A DNA stretch of 64,000 bases from Nephrocerus scutellatus (GCA_947095585.1 OX352761.1:136926277-136990276), one strand, 5' to 3'; numbered from the stretch's first letter, positions 12,341 to 22,918 are shown. Notes: a model not told the origin generated them from the letters alone. Translations and numbers: made by a program.

Positions 12341-12923
12341 GTACGGTGGAAGGCAGAATTATAAATTTTTTTTTTTCAAATTGACAACTTTCTTAGTTTC
12401 TACATAGTTTTGTTTGTACCACTCTTGACATTTGCTTTGGCAAATGTCGTAACAATCCAACAACGGGTGTACAAGGCATTTATTACATATGTCCAGCGAT
12501 GGGCTTACTGGGAAATTGATGAGCGCGGGTAGAGCCATGAGAAAAACAGAAGAGACTGTATACAATCGATTATTTCCTTTGAGTACTGCTTTTGTGATTA
12601 GCGATAACACGGTGAAAAGCAGGAAGCATTCCTGCAATGTTCAATCGGAGCAGTTGTCATCACAATGTTTTTGTCAACAAAAGTTTTAAGGCTTGGTTCT
12701 GTATTCTATCTAGCAGATAAAAGGTCGTTTTGGTTTCTTTACGTTTATTCGAGGTTATGGCGAATGAACAAATTGTAATAGTATGGGGGTGAAATATGAA
12801 ACGCGTTAGGAATTCGGAAAATTTCTACTATTCTACTACGAATATGTAGTCATTCCTCAACGCAAATGTCGCTTTGACGATAGGACACAGCATTGAGTTT
12901 TGGAAAAAGTCAATGCTACTCTA

Positions 12924-13000
12924 GTGGGCGCCTTGGCTTAAGTGGTTAGTGCGTTAGCAGCCTAGGAGAAAGAATCTCGTCCGTGAACTAGCACAGTACA
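12924..13000 (+). repeat. tRNA-derived SINE head, degenerate
   Basis: GTGGGCGCCTTGGCTTAAGTGG resembles the head of the intact SINE at 63030-63191. It has a box-A-like TGGCTTAAGTGG at 12934-12945, but no good box B follows. It lies directly upstream of an RTE-like LINE fragment and within the intron of the chitin-binding gene. Confidence 0.45.
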
Positions 13001-13029
13001 GAGAGCAGGAAAATTTCTAGAGTTTCAAA

Positions 13030-13650
13030 AATAGCTACACCATCCTTTATACACTTTATAAAGCCATGAGAGAATTCGGCATCCCAAATAAACTGACACG
13101 ACTATGTAGGATGACCATATCCGGATCACTATCAAGCGCATTCAACATTTATAACGGGCTCCGACAAGGGGATGGACTGTCCTGCGTCCTGTTCAACCTG
13201 GCGTTGGAGAAAGTGATTCGAGACTCTGACGTAAAGGCGAGAGGAACAATCCTCTATAAGTCCATTCAGATACTGGCTTACGCAGACGATATTGATATCG
13301 TTGGTAGAAACCGAAGAGCTGTACAGGAAGCTTTCATGTAGATCTGGGGCTGCACATAAATAAGAGCAACACATGGTGGTCAAGTCTGCCAGTAGAAGGA
13401 AGATCCAAAATTGGTCCCGCAATAAAATAGTGGAGCGCGAAATTGAAGTAGTGCAATCCTTTAACTATCTCCGGTCAACTGTAGCAGCCGATAACAGCAT
13501 GGAACCAGAAATACGCGCACGGTTACTTAAAGCCAACAAAGCCTACTATAGTCTGTCAAGATTCTTCAAATCCAGGAACTTAACCATAACATCGAAGTTG
13601 CTGGTATATGTCATACTAGTACTTTCATTTGCACCATACCCTTCAGATCA
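13030..13650 (+). mobile_element. RTE-like LINE fragment (RT core)
   Basis: The RT reads MREFGIPNKLTRLCRMT, then GLRQGDGLSCVLFNLALEKV, then QILAYADDIDIVGR. The polymerase YADD is intact. After a short break, 'VVQSFNYLRSTVAAD' continues the RTE-type C-terminal part to about 13620. The RQGDGLS and YADDIDIVG motifs are typical of RTE-like elements common in insects. The endonuclease domain and element ends are missing. It sits in the sense orientation inside the host intron. Confidence 0.8.
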
Positions 13651-13659
13651 CTCTGGGAA

Positions 13660-14090
13660 GAAGGTGCTATCTCGGAAGACGAATCAATCAGTTTTCATAC
13701 TGAAGGATCAAAAACTAATGATGGGGTAGGATGAGGTGTTTTCTCGAAAAAAGTCTCTCTTTTCGTCTTCCTAATCACTGCAGTGTTTTTCAAGCAGAAA
13801 TAATGGTGATCAAAGAAGTCCTGTGTTAGCTAAAGAAAAACGTCATATCTACTAAGGATATCCGCATCTTCTCGGATAGTCAAGCAGCTTTGAGATCCCT
13901 AGAATCAGTCTCTACGGACTCTATTGTAGTTCTAGACTGCCGAATCACAAAGAATCGTCTATTAGTCTAAGTGGGACGTGCCAACAGCCACCCCAACCTT
14001 ATCAATTTTATCTCCCAAAATGAAGAGCCTCTAATCTAGTGAAACCCTGTCGCTACCTAAACAATATGTTGGATGAGAAGTAGCAGACAA
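13660..14090 (+). mobile_element. RNase H fragment of an I/LOA-type LINE
   Basis: Reading across frameshifts gives 'ISFHTEGSKTNDGVG' (RNase H start, normally TDGSK), a broken middle, then 'IRIFSDSQAALRSL'-like and 'LDCRIT' pieces. These are the RNase H signatures of I/R1/LOA elements. It abuts an RTE-like RT fragment with no gap, so two different LINE fragments are juxtaposed. Confidence 0.65.
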
Positions 14091-14100
14091 GAGCTATTTA

Positions 14101-14246
14101 ATACACAAGGTGTCCCCTAAATCGTCAAGGATAATTTGGGAAATGATTCTTGGATATATTCTAATCGTTCTACGATTTTTTTCTTAGAATATACCCAAGA
14201 ATCAGTTCCCAAATTATCCTTGACGATTTAAGGGACACCCTGTATA
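14101..14246. mobile_element. Foldback MITE (long terminal inverted repeats)
   Basis: The left arm (14101-14164) and the right arm (14185-14246) are reverse complements over about 62 bases with few mismatches. A loop of about 20 bases separates them. Each arm begins from its outer end ATACAGGGTGTCCC or a variant (left ATACACAAGGTGTCCCC). TA occurs at both flanks, fitting Tc1/mariner-type insertion. No coding capacity. Confidence 0.8.
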
Positions 14247-14480
14247 ATAACGAAAAGAGCATTGGGCACAAAACAGAGCCCTTGGAACCCCAGCATTTAT
14301 GCAGTAATTTTCCGACTTAAAATCGTTTACCACAACTTGGATTGAGCGGTCCAAAAGAGAGTTACTAATGCAATGACGAAGTTTTTCATAGACTCCATAA
14401 GCACGCATTTCAAAAGATCTTGTGTCAAATGCTTGGAAAGATTGAATCAAGAGGGCAATAGCTTTGCTTTCACCAAATTG
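14247..14480 (-). mobile_element. LINE-B fragment (RT)
   Basis: Minus-strand 'KMRAYGVDDKLL'-like and 'SLLDRSIQVV' blocks, then 'FKSENYCINAGVP' match residues of the intact LINE at 33020-35965. The reading is damaged (GVPRALFCA for GVPQGSVLSP). The fragment is truncated at both sides and adjoins the foldback MITE. Confidence 0.75.
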
Positions 14481-15603
14481 ATGAATTGACTGGTTTCACT
14501 CAATATTTCTGAGCATTCTTGCAATTTTCAAAGATTATGTAAACGACATAAGATTACTATTCAGTACCAACTACCAATGCCCAAGCAGGGCAATATGAAT
14601 CTAAGCTTCACCTTTTCACTCGCTCTCGCTTTCTTTGGCTGTCAAAGAAATCAAAAATATGCCAAGCCAAATATACAAAAAAAAAATGGCACGGAAAGCA
14701 TATAGGCGTAGTTGAAAAAAGTAGATACCCCAACTCGAATTCCGTAATCCGACAGGTTTGTTAACAATAAACCAAGAAACCACTTCAATATACGGCGAGG
14801 AGGTAGTACGGTAGTGTCCTGGTGTGCTCCCCCCATGGCAATTATTTATCAGCGCGAGGTAAAAGACACACAAATGAATTTATGTTGTCCATTGAATGTG
14901 CGCGCTGCAGTCATAAAAAGGAAAAATGCTTAACCTGCGCTGAGCAGTATCGGTCGCTAACCAAGTTAATATGTCATATAGGAGTATGTCCGGCAAGCTT
15001 TGTGCCGCGGGTCAATAGCTTTCAATTATTGTCACATGCATGAATGCACTTTTGTGCACTTTGCGGCTACCGCGCTGCCAATGATGACAAAATAGAAAAA
15101 ATATTGCGGTGCTGCGAGATGGAGATGATGCTGTGTGAGTGTGCTCGAGTGCAAGTTTAATGCACTTTTTAACACAAAATCGTAATATATCTGATCAGCT
15201 GCGGCGTGTGAGTGTGTCTATGGCAATAAAAATGTTATGGTCACCACCTCACCTCCTGTTGCTGTTAGGTGTGCACTGTGCACGAGGAGCACAGTACAGC
15301 ACCCCTGCATCATCATCATCATTCGAATTGGCGCGGCCGCATTTCTGTTTTTAACAGAAAATAATTGCATTTCGGAATCCTAAATTTCCATTTCTTTTCG
15401 CGAACAGGCAAACAGCCAGCCAACAAACAACAGGCAGCGCGGCCAACGGGCAAACTGGACACACCACACACAGCACCATTTCATTTTCATTTTTTGTATC
15501 CTCGTGGTTTCCATTTGGAAACCCATTTTTCCAATTTTTCTGCATTCTTTTTAACTTTTGTTTTTAATTTCACTTTATTCTCATCTTCAACAACAACAAA
15601 CAG
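14481..15603. other. Remainder of the large intron; nothing recognised
   Basis: This interval continues the intron to the acceptor CAACAAACAG at 15603. Short frames on both strands show no domain. A run of (ATC)n-like sequence lies near 15308-15322. Confidence 0.5.
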
Positions 15604-15714
15604 GTCGACCTGGAACCGACTATCCAATCCTATCGGCAATTCCGTATACAAACTTCTACTGTGATGAGCAAGCGTATCCGGGATTTTTCGCCGACATGGA
15701 AACAAGATGTCAAG
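15604..15714 (+). CDS. CPAP1-like chitin-binding protein, exon with first half of CBM14 domain
   Basis: The exon lies between AACAG and CAAG|GTACGG, phase 1 at both ends. Its 36 full codons, after a glycine codon split across the preceding junction, read RPGTDYPILSAIPYTNFYC and on to ADMETRCQ. Two cysteines, 15 residues apart, are the first and second of the six in a type-2 chitin-binding (peritrophin-A/CBM14) domain. The intron to the next exon is only 114 bp. Splitting a CBM14 domain between Cys2 and Cys3 is consistent with the joined reading frame. Confidence 0.92.
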
Positions 15715-15828
15715 GTACGGTATGAGGAGCGTGTAATGAATGCAGACGAAAAGAAGATTCATTCTTTCGAGCTTTGCCGCATTTGTTTTAGTTTTTGAAA
15801 TAAACGCAATTCGTTTTGTGTCTTTCAG

Positions 15829-16055
15829 GATGGCACTACTGCGACATCGATGGACGCCAGGCGAGCTTCCTCTGTCCAAATGGAACACAATTCTCTCAGG
15901 CGGTTTTCGTATGCGATTGGTGGTTCAATGTTCGATGTGATCTATCGCCGCGACTGTATGCCATCAATGCCAGACTTTATCAGCGACCAAAAGTGAATCC
16001 GACCCGGCCACATCGCATTATAACGAAGCAACTAGTTGATGATATTTTTAATTAA
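15829..16055 (+). CDS. CPAP1-like chitin-binding protein, terminal exon with second half of CBM14 domain
   Basis: The acceptor TCTTTCAG precedes the phase-1 exon, which reads GWHYCDIDGRQASFLC, then PNGTQFSQAVFVC, then DWWFNVRC. This supplies cysteines 3 to 6, with aromatic residues (W, F, Y, WW) expected of a chitin-binding face. The joined spacing is C-15-C-5-C-10-C-12-C-7-C, typical of CBM14. A 36-residue basic tail ends at TAA (16053-16055). A single CBM14 domain after a hydrophilic N-terminal stretch fits the CPAP1 class of secreted cuticular proteins, which bind chitin in the extracellular matrix. The exact orthologue is not assigned. Confidence 0.92.
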
Positions 16056-16059
16056 TAAA
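16054..16059 (+). promoter_or_regulatory. Candidate polyadenylation signal AATAAA
   Basis: AATAAA overlaps the stop codon of the chitin-binding gene. Further AATAAA-type hexamers lie at about 16240 and 16281. The distal ones may be the working signals because the first leaves almost no 3' UTR. Confidence 0.4.
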
Positions 16060-16600
16060 ATTTCGTTTAATTGATTGAATCACCAGAAATAGTGGCCAGG
16101 CACAGATGTAGAGAGCGAGTGAGTGAGTGAGAACGAGAAGGGAGCGAAAATAGTAATTACAACAGACTTCCGGTCAGATGTGAAGAGAAACTAAAATTTA
16201 AAGGAATGTAAATTTTGTAAAGAAAGAAAATTTTGTAAAAATAAAATATTATGTATTATAAAAAAAAACTAAATTTAATCATAAATAAACAAAAATACAG
16301 AATATAATTTTAGTGCATTTTTAAATAAAAGAATATGCACTTTGCACATTAAATACCTATAGATTCATGAACTCGTACTTTTTAGTTAATAATTAAACTT
16401 AAAAAAGTATTAAATTCAATATGCATTACTTTTATTTATAGAAAAAATGTAAAAATAAAAAACTTGACTTCTTTTGAAATTTTTGGGGAAAAATTCACTT
16501 TGATTATAAAATAAAATAACAATAATTAAATATATATATTTTTAGACATTTAAAAATTAAATAAAAAAAGAATAATCACGGAATTCGGCACAAGGTTTCT
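16060..16600. other. Very AT-rich 3' flank of the chitin-binding gene
   Basis: Mostly A and T runs, with several AATAAA hexamers. It probably contains the 3' UTR. No other structure seen. Confidence 0.5.
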
Positions 16601-16609
16601 TATTTAAAA

Positions 16610-16790
16610 GTCCACCTAAATGGCGCACGATCAAAAAGGCGACCATCAGCATCAAGAAAGCGACCTTCTAAAAGACGACCTTTTTGATGGTCGACTTTTT
16701 TTTATCGCGCGCATTTTTGATCGAGCGTTTTGTTGATTTGCGCCATTTTGATAGTAGCCTTTTTGAAAGCCGCCTTTTTAATAATAATAA
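16610..16790. repeat. Region of interspersed direct and inverted AAAAGGCGACC-type motifs
   Basis: AAAGGCGACCATCA near 16637 is mirrored by TGATGGTCGACTTTT near 16685. AAATGGCGCACGATC near 16618 is partly mirrored by GATTTGCGCCATTT near 16735. Several further GCGACCTT/AAGGTCGC-like words occur, and an (AAT)n tract follows at about 16781-16795. It looks like a foldback structure or a decayed MITE. Confidence 0.4.
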
Positions 16791-17202
16791 TAATAGAAGA
16801 ACAAACATTTATTGGAATTTACCTATCTAATATAAGATATATTTTAACTAAAGACAATGTACTCCACCTATCTAACAAATGCAATACAAACACACACACA
16901 GACACATACTACCTACGACAGCGCCAGCGTGCAACACACCACAAAACGCTTTGACATTTAAAGCAAATAGAATAAATGGAATTAAATTGTTTTGTTTAAT
17001 CGCGGTCAAATAAATCAAATGGAACAAAAAACTTATTTTTAATCTCTCTACAACTACGATAGTGTTAATTTTGTTTAAAGTTAATCATTCAAGTCTACTA
17101 TTCAAGTCTAACTACGAGTGTTTTAAATATTTTGACACTGAATAGCGTTTTCCAAGATAATGTGAAAAAAGTTGTGACTAACGAGTCGTTACACTACAAG
17201 TT

Positions 17203-17994
17203 TACAAAAAAAAACCCATAGAAATTCCTGTAATTTATTCAATAGGAAATACATATGTGTGCAAAGTTTGGAAAAATTTAATATAAGAGCCCCTTTACTT
17301 CAAATTTATTTAAAAAACAGTTGTCACCGGAGATACACATGTGTAAAAAATTTGTATGGGAGCCCCAGACCTTGGAGTCCGATCACTTCCAACTTTCAAT
17401 AAGTGTTGTCATCGGAAATACACATATGTTTAAAATTTGAAGAAAATTGGGTTAATAAAAAAAAAAATTTTATGGTCTCAGGGCCCGATCACTTCAAAAC
17501 TGTTAAAAAAAAGTTTTGTCCATCTGAGATACAAGTGTTTAAAATTTGAAGAAAATCGGGTTAATTTTTAAAAAATTTATATGGGCTACCCTCGGGCCTC
17601 AAAATGTTCACTCAAAAAATTTTACAAAAAGTTTGATCCATCGCAAATGTTTAAAATTTAAAGTAAATCGGGCTAATTTAAAAACAAATTATATGCCCAT
17701 CCCCCCACCGCTACGGGCAGCAAGGCCCATTCACTCCAAAAATTTTACACAAAGTTTTGTCCATCGGAGATACACATGTATATAAAATTTGAAGAAAATC
17801 GGGTTAATTTTAAAAAATATATATGGGCACCCCCAGCCCCGAGACCCAAGGGACCCCCGATTTTAATAGAAAGTGCTGTCATCGGAAATACACATGTATG
17901 CAAAGTTTCAATAAAATCGGGCTTTGGGAAGTAGGTTAAAAATTTATCACAAGATTCCACGACAAACAAACACACGGGCAGGCGAAGTTAATAT
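17203..17994 (+). repeat. Composite repeat with ~118-bp internal units, copy 1
   Basis: The element starts AAAAACCCATAGAAATT and ends GGGCAGGCGAAGTTAATAT. In between, a unit containing GGAGATACACATGT, AAAATTTGAAGAAAATCGGG, TTAATTTTTAAAAA, TATGGGCACCCC, GGGCCC and TTTTACAAAAAGTTTTGTCC recurs. Unit starts lie near 17327, 17414, 17524, 17643, 17766 and 17883, a period close to 118 bp except the first. The same ends and units occur at 47741-48385 and, inverted, at 22487-22918. No protein is encoded. Confidence 0.75.
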
Positions 17995-18178
17995 CGAGAA
18001 TTTAAAAAATTATATATGAGCCCCTTGGCCGTGTGGCCCGATCACTTTCAAATTCTTACAAAAAATGTTGGTCATCGCCGGAGATACATATGTGTGCAAA
18101 GTTTCCAAGATTCCACCTGCCACACAGCCAGCCAGCCACCGACAGACAGTCACATGCCGACGCGAAGGTAAAAATATA
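17995..18178 (+). repeat. Extra 3' unit of the ~118-bp composite repeat
   Basis: After the apparent 3' end at 17994 another unit follows (TATATGAGCCCC, GGCCCGATCACTTTCA, GGAGATACATATGTG). It ends ACGCGAAGGTAAAAATATA, a variant of the family's 3' end. It is either a second truncated insertion or a tandem extension. Confidence 0.55.
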
Positions 18179-18390
18179 GTCCCTAAAAATTTTATAAGTG
18201 CATTAGCTGATTACCCCGGTGTTTCCCGGTACTCGTTAGAGATAAACATAAATACACATTTTTGTTAATATCTCGACTCCAACACCATATACCGGGTCAA
18301 AAAAAAAAACAAACTTATAAGAGCACCAAAGGAACTTATGGCGTAAATATGGCTTCGATACGTCCAGCGGTTTAGGCACAATCATTTTTA

Positions 18391-18575
18391 TATACAGGGT
18401 GTATCCGTTAAGGTAACAAATACTTAAAGGGGTTAATTCTTGGTTAGTTTCGTGAAAAAAATCGTATGGGATCTATTTTCACCACCTGCGATGTACGTAG
18501 CGTTTGAATGCGAAGAGACGTACTTTTGACATTACATCAATTCACACCCTGTACCTCTTGAACGCTTCTAGCTTC
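18391..18575 (+). repeat. Dispersed repeat beginning TACAGGGTGTA, copy 2
   Basis: This copy is the partner of 2598-2785. It starts ATACAGGGTGTATCCG and contains ACAAATACTTAAAGG, AATCGTATGGGATCTATTT and CGTAGCGTTTGAATG. ACACCCTGTACC lies near its right side, so short terminal inverted repeats TACAGGGTGT are possible. No ORF. Confidence 0.55.
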
Positions 18576-18719
18576 TTTTCTTATTTTTTTTAATAATTTC
18601 TAATATCTCTATTTTTTCGATTTGCCCATCGCCCAGTGGCTCAGTGTTTTTTTTTTGAAAACGACACTAGCCCATAGGGCTGACACTGCGAACTAATTAA
18701 ATCTATTGTATCATAGGGT

Positions 18720-19062
18720 GTAATTCGTCTAAGAGACGTACTACCAACCTAATGAAGGATAAGATGTCATTAGTCTCTGCTCCGCCGACGAACATATTTC
18801 CTTGTGCAAAATACGTCTTCTTAACCAAAATAATGCTGGGCTTATACAGAGAATGTGCTCGGATGATTTATTATCTTTCGAACAGAACATAAATTCCGTG
18901 TCTGAGCCCAAATTAATTTTGTTAAGGTGATACCGCAAGCCACAGTGACACAGCTTTCTAATGCTACCTTTGTCTAGATTAAGGATTTCATTGTAGAATA
19001 GTCTCTGTTCATCGCTGAGAGTCAAAGATGTAGCCGATAATGGTACTGGGGGTCAAACCATA
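18720..19062 (-). mobile_element. C-terminal fragment of an I/LOA-type LINE
   Basis: The minus strand encodes a 94-codon stretch ending in CHCGLRYHLNKINL, then FCSKDNKSSEHILCISPAL and LRRRIL. This is the post-RNase-H cysteine-histidine region of I/R1/LOA elements (GHCGLRxHL...CxxC...EHILCxCPAL). It directly follows an RTE-like fragment in the same orientation. Confidence 0.75.
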
Positions 19063-19069
19063 GTGGAAA

Positions 19070-20230
19070 ACGTGACCCTTCAAGGGAAGGTTGCTCTGCC
19101 CTTGATAGCGACAGTCGTTGGAATGTTGGAACTACTGCTCATGACAGCTTCCTGTACTGCTTTTGGGTTCCTACTAACGACGACCATTTCGTCTGCATGT
19201 ATATGGATGAGCTTATAGAGGAATTTTACGTTACGGCGGATCACGTACTCCAACGTTAGATTCAAGAGTACGCAGTCAGTCCATCTCCTTGTCGGAGCTC
19301 GGTTAAATATGTTTAGTGGGCTTGAAAGTGATCCGGATAGATTCAACTGTCTTTTAACATGGTCATGGGAAACCTACATAGACGTGTGAATTTATTTTGG
19401 GAGCCGTCATCATGTATAGCTTTATATAGTTATACTCTGGCTATGCTATTAAAGATAGCTTTAAAGTCTGCACATAGACGGTGTAGGTTTTCGAACCATA
19501 GACATTTTTCTATTGCCATTTTGGAAAATCAGTTTTTGCTTTGTCTGGGATAAAACCACACTGGTATGGGTCAGTAAATGGTAATGGACACGTTATACCG
19601 CGACAACTACTGCAAGCTGTCATTATGTCCTTTCTTATGTATATCGCATAGAATGACTCTTCTGGCATCGTTTCTTCGTGGATTGATTGATGTAAAGTGG
19701 GCCTTCAACAATTAATGGATCTCCAGTGGGATGCCATCTAAACCTGATGACTTTTTGTTTTTGAGTCGATTTATCGCTTGGATTTCTTCTTCTACGCTCA
19801 GTGGTGGTAGTGCTAGCAATAACGTATACTCATCGATATTTGGTCGAATCTCCTATTCTTCAGTTAGCTTGACATAAACCCACTCTTGAAACTCACTCCA
19901 ATATGCCATTTAGATCTGTGATCATAAAAATTTATTTGTCCTTTGCAGTATTGCGGTGTAGAATTCGTCATACATCAGACTCTTCGGTGGAACTTCTATG
20001 TGTACTGTTCTCAAAAGACTGCTTTCTATCGCCAGCGAACTAATTTTTCACGTCTTCTGAGATCATATTCATATTCTTCTCTTCCTGCCAGTATTTTATG
20101 ATGTTATCGCAACATTTCTACGTTCAGTCTCTTGCTTACATTCATCATCGAACCAGTCGTTCCAATCTTTAAGACTACTGCCTTCGATGAAGTCAGCAGT
20201 ACTAACGACCGTTTTTTTATTATTAAAGAC
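19070..20230 (-). mobile_element. Decayed RTE-like LINE
   Basis: On the minus strand 'DWNDWFDDECKQ' near 20150 is followed by 'AINRLKNKKSSGLDGIP' near 19740, the conserved entry of RT. An SGSLSSPLNIFN piece near 19330 and 'VLLNLTLEYVIRR' near 19260 come next. The YADD site reads HADEMVVVSRN, so the catalytic pair is lost. Many stops are present. The order matches the RTE-like fragments at 13030 and 28975. Confidence 0.75.
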
Positions 20231-20720
20231 GTGTCTATATCTCTTGTAAGCCTTAAATTTTCATTTAGTTTAGATTTTACACTTTAAATGCTTTTTTTGT
20301 TCAAGTTTTATGGCAATGATATTTAGTACACTTAAGTACTTGTGTGTAGAATATAAACAAAAGGAAATAACTAGCCTTCAACGGAAAAATAAGTAAAGAT
20401 AGTGCAAAAAACAACAACGCTTTCATAATTATATGGAGCAAAAAACGCAACACAACTAAAATAAACAACATCAGCTGCTGCATTTTTCTGAAATGATTTC
20501 AGTTAAGACAAAAACCATATCATATCAAACCACTCCTAAATGTTAATACTTTTGTTCAAATCAAATCAGACGATACGACCAAAATTCAAAGCATGACATT
20601 AGGATTTAGTTTAAAAGTCCCCAACAAAGTCTGCAATGTTTTTATCCAAGTGGTGATTTTAAATTTGAGAAAAATAACGGACAACGGATAAAACCAAAAA
20701 GTATCTTGTTTACTTCATGT

Positions 20721-20792
20721 GGCTCAATGGTCTAGGGGTATGATTCTCGCTTTGGGTGCGAGAGGTCCCGGGTTCAAATCCCGGTTGAGCCC
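20721..20792 (+). tRNA. tRNA-Pro (anticodon UGG)
   Basis: A complete 72-base cloverleaf can be drawn. Acceptor arms GGCTCAA and TTGAGCC pair perfectly, the discriminator is C, the anticodon stem is CTCGC/GCGAG and the loop TTTGGGT puts TGG at the anticodon. The T arm is CCGGGTTCAAATCCCGG. Box A (TGGTCTAGGGG-like) and box B (GGTTCAAATCC) are intact. CCA is not encoded, as expected in eukaryotes. A T run follows, so this looks like a functional Pol III gene. Confidence 0.96.
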
Positions 20793-20796
20793 GACC

Positions 20797-20804
20797 TTTT
20801 TTTT
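20797..20804 (+). terminator. RNA polymerase III terminator (T8)
   Basis: Eight T residues start four bases after the tRNA 3' end, the standard Pol III stop signal. Confidence 0.9.
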
Positions 20805-22486
20805 CCCCCTTTGTGTGATACATTTTTTTGTGAGTAAATTACCTGAAAAGAAAAAGAAGAAACTGAAGATTAATAAGGGAGCGATTATGTATTTGGTATA
20901 CAAAATGTTCAAACATTTCGTTTAAATTTAACTCTTATGCTAGCATTTTACAACAGTCAGTATATACGAGTATGTAGTGTACGTGGCCCGATGACTTGGC
21001 CAGCGAAAATTGCTTACAAAAGCTAAATCAACAGCGAATTTATTGCCGGCCATAAATCCGCAAACAACAAAGTAATTGGAATTCGTCCATTGGCAGGAAC
21101 TTCTACGAAGGAATATAGGTACGAATTTAAAAAAGAGCTAAAGGGAAACTTCAAAAAAGGATGCCAGACGGACGTTAAGCAAAGACAAACACTGCGGAAA
21201 TTACTCCGACTGTGTCCAGTCTTTCAAAATGATGGTCAACCAGGTGGAAGTCGACCGACGAAACAAAGTGAAATATTTCGTGAAAAACGAAAGTCGAACT
21301 GATGACAATAGTCTTTGGGTTAACACCAGTAGCACATGGTGCCGTCGGTATAGCGCATGAGGAAATCTCTTAATTTGGTTCCTTGCTGACTACCCACTTC
21401 CCCTTGCGACTACTGCACAATCGTACTCGTAATTCAGAGACAACACCGCAGTTGACCATTAATTTTTTGTGTGTGGAGAAGCAGAGAAGTAGAAGGAAAA
21501 TCAGAGTTAAAAATTTCGACAAAGTAATTTCTCGTTAGTGGTGCAGCACGCGGCTCGGCTCCGTCCTCTATTAGTTGGCAAATTGGTAACGGAAAACACA
21601 ATGAAGCCGCAATGGAATTTTAGTGGCCGTGATGATTGCCTGCCGAGATAAATCTTTGTTTCGCTTCACCTCGTGTTGCGCCAATTACCACACCTCTTGT
21701 ATCTGGGAGAATTTCCACTTTGGACTGCTGTGGCTCCTCCTCTCCCCTACCACATCACCCATCTTGCAATGATGACAGAAATAATAAAAATTAAATGTTC
21801 TGCAGTTACGGAATTAGATGTTCCTCCAAAACTAGTCAGTTGGTTTCGTTGGCCGGTGACGACGGTAATGAATGTCAATGTTTACATGGATGTGATTTAA
21901 TATTCTGTCGTCGCCCATTGTTTTACTTGGATGTGTGAAGCGGCCGGTTGGTCAGGTGGATGGTGGGGTATAGTGGAAAAGAGAAAAATTGATGCGATAC
22001 GACAAAGTCCCCGTGTGACAGGCTTTGAATCTTTTTTGAATCGACTCTGACTTAAATTTGTAATAAAAAGTTCAAACCTAACTAACTAAAGCACTTACTA
22101 CCTGAACGCTTCATGCATTGTCAATATAATTTTCATCTGAATTTTATCACTTGAGGGAAGCTCGAGAGACACTTGCAACGCTGTCGCTGTGCGGTTGTGG
22201 AATCGGAACGGGTGAATCACAAATGACTAAGGTGCGGGGCAACGCACCTAAATTACAGCAAATGGGCTGAATCAAGATTTATGCGAACCGAACCGAGGAT
22301 CTACCAGGCTGGGAACGAATTTAAATAGCCCAGTCGTGATCGGAGCTCTCTGGACACCTGGCGACCTTAAGTTGTATCCAGCCTTTCACCAAATGGTGGA
22401 ATCCTCTTGGAGGAGTTACCCTTACCTTAAAGGTGGCTCTCCCTCCAAAGTAGTCGTGTTGACTGCTTCCAAGGTAATGTAGACGC
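20805..22486. other. No supported gene
   Basis: Short frames at 21090-21302 and 21673-21900 lack domains and leaders. The stretch 22320-22480 is unusually GC-richer, with the hexamers TTGGAGGAG and CTCCCTCCAA, and may be another repeat; no partner was found in the window. Confidence 0.45.
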
Positions 22487-22918
22487 CCGATTTTACATTT
22501 TTTTGTAAAAATTTTGGAGACCCCGTCATTGGGCTCCAAATTTTTTTTTAAAAAAATCAACCCGATTTTTTTTAAATTTTATAAACGTGTGTATCTACAC
22601 TTTTTGCAAAAATTTTGGTCGCCGGGGTCGTGGGGCCCGATAAAATTTTTTCAAAAAAATTAACCCGATTTTCTTCAAATTTTATACACCTGTGTATCTC
22701 CGATGGAAAAAATTTTTTGTAAAGTTTTTGGTGCCCATAAATTTTTTTTAAAAAATTAGCTCTATTTTCTTCCAATTTTAAACAATTGTGAATCACTGAT
22801 TGACAAAACTTTTTGTAAATTTGTTGGAGTGATAGGGCCCTGAGACCCGTGTTTTATAAAACTTAGCTCCTATTAGAGAATTTACATGGAAAATTTTAAT
22901 TTTATGGGTTGTTTTTTT
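22487..22918 (-). repeat. Composite repeat with ~118-bp internal units, copy 2 (inverted)
   Basis: In minus orientation it starts AACAACCCATAAAATT, with CATGTAAATTCTCTAATAGG shared with 47760-47790. It then shows about three units with GGGTCTCAGGGCCC, TTTACAAAAAGTTTTGTC and AAATTTGAAGAAAATCGGG. The 3' terminal motif is absent because the copy ends inside a unit near 22487. Confidence 0.7.

Noticed and set aside
15487..15888. 133-codon minus-strand frame
   Set aside because: Antisense to the spliced chitin-binding exons, whose cysteine pattern and splice sites are much stronger evidence.
16577..16596. GAATTCGGCACAAGG, resembling a cDNA-library adaptor
   Set aside because: One base differs from the adaptor sequence I recall, and flanking DNA looks like ordinary genomic sequence. 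Probably coincidence.
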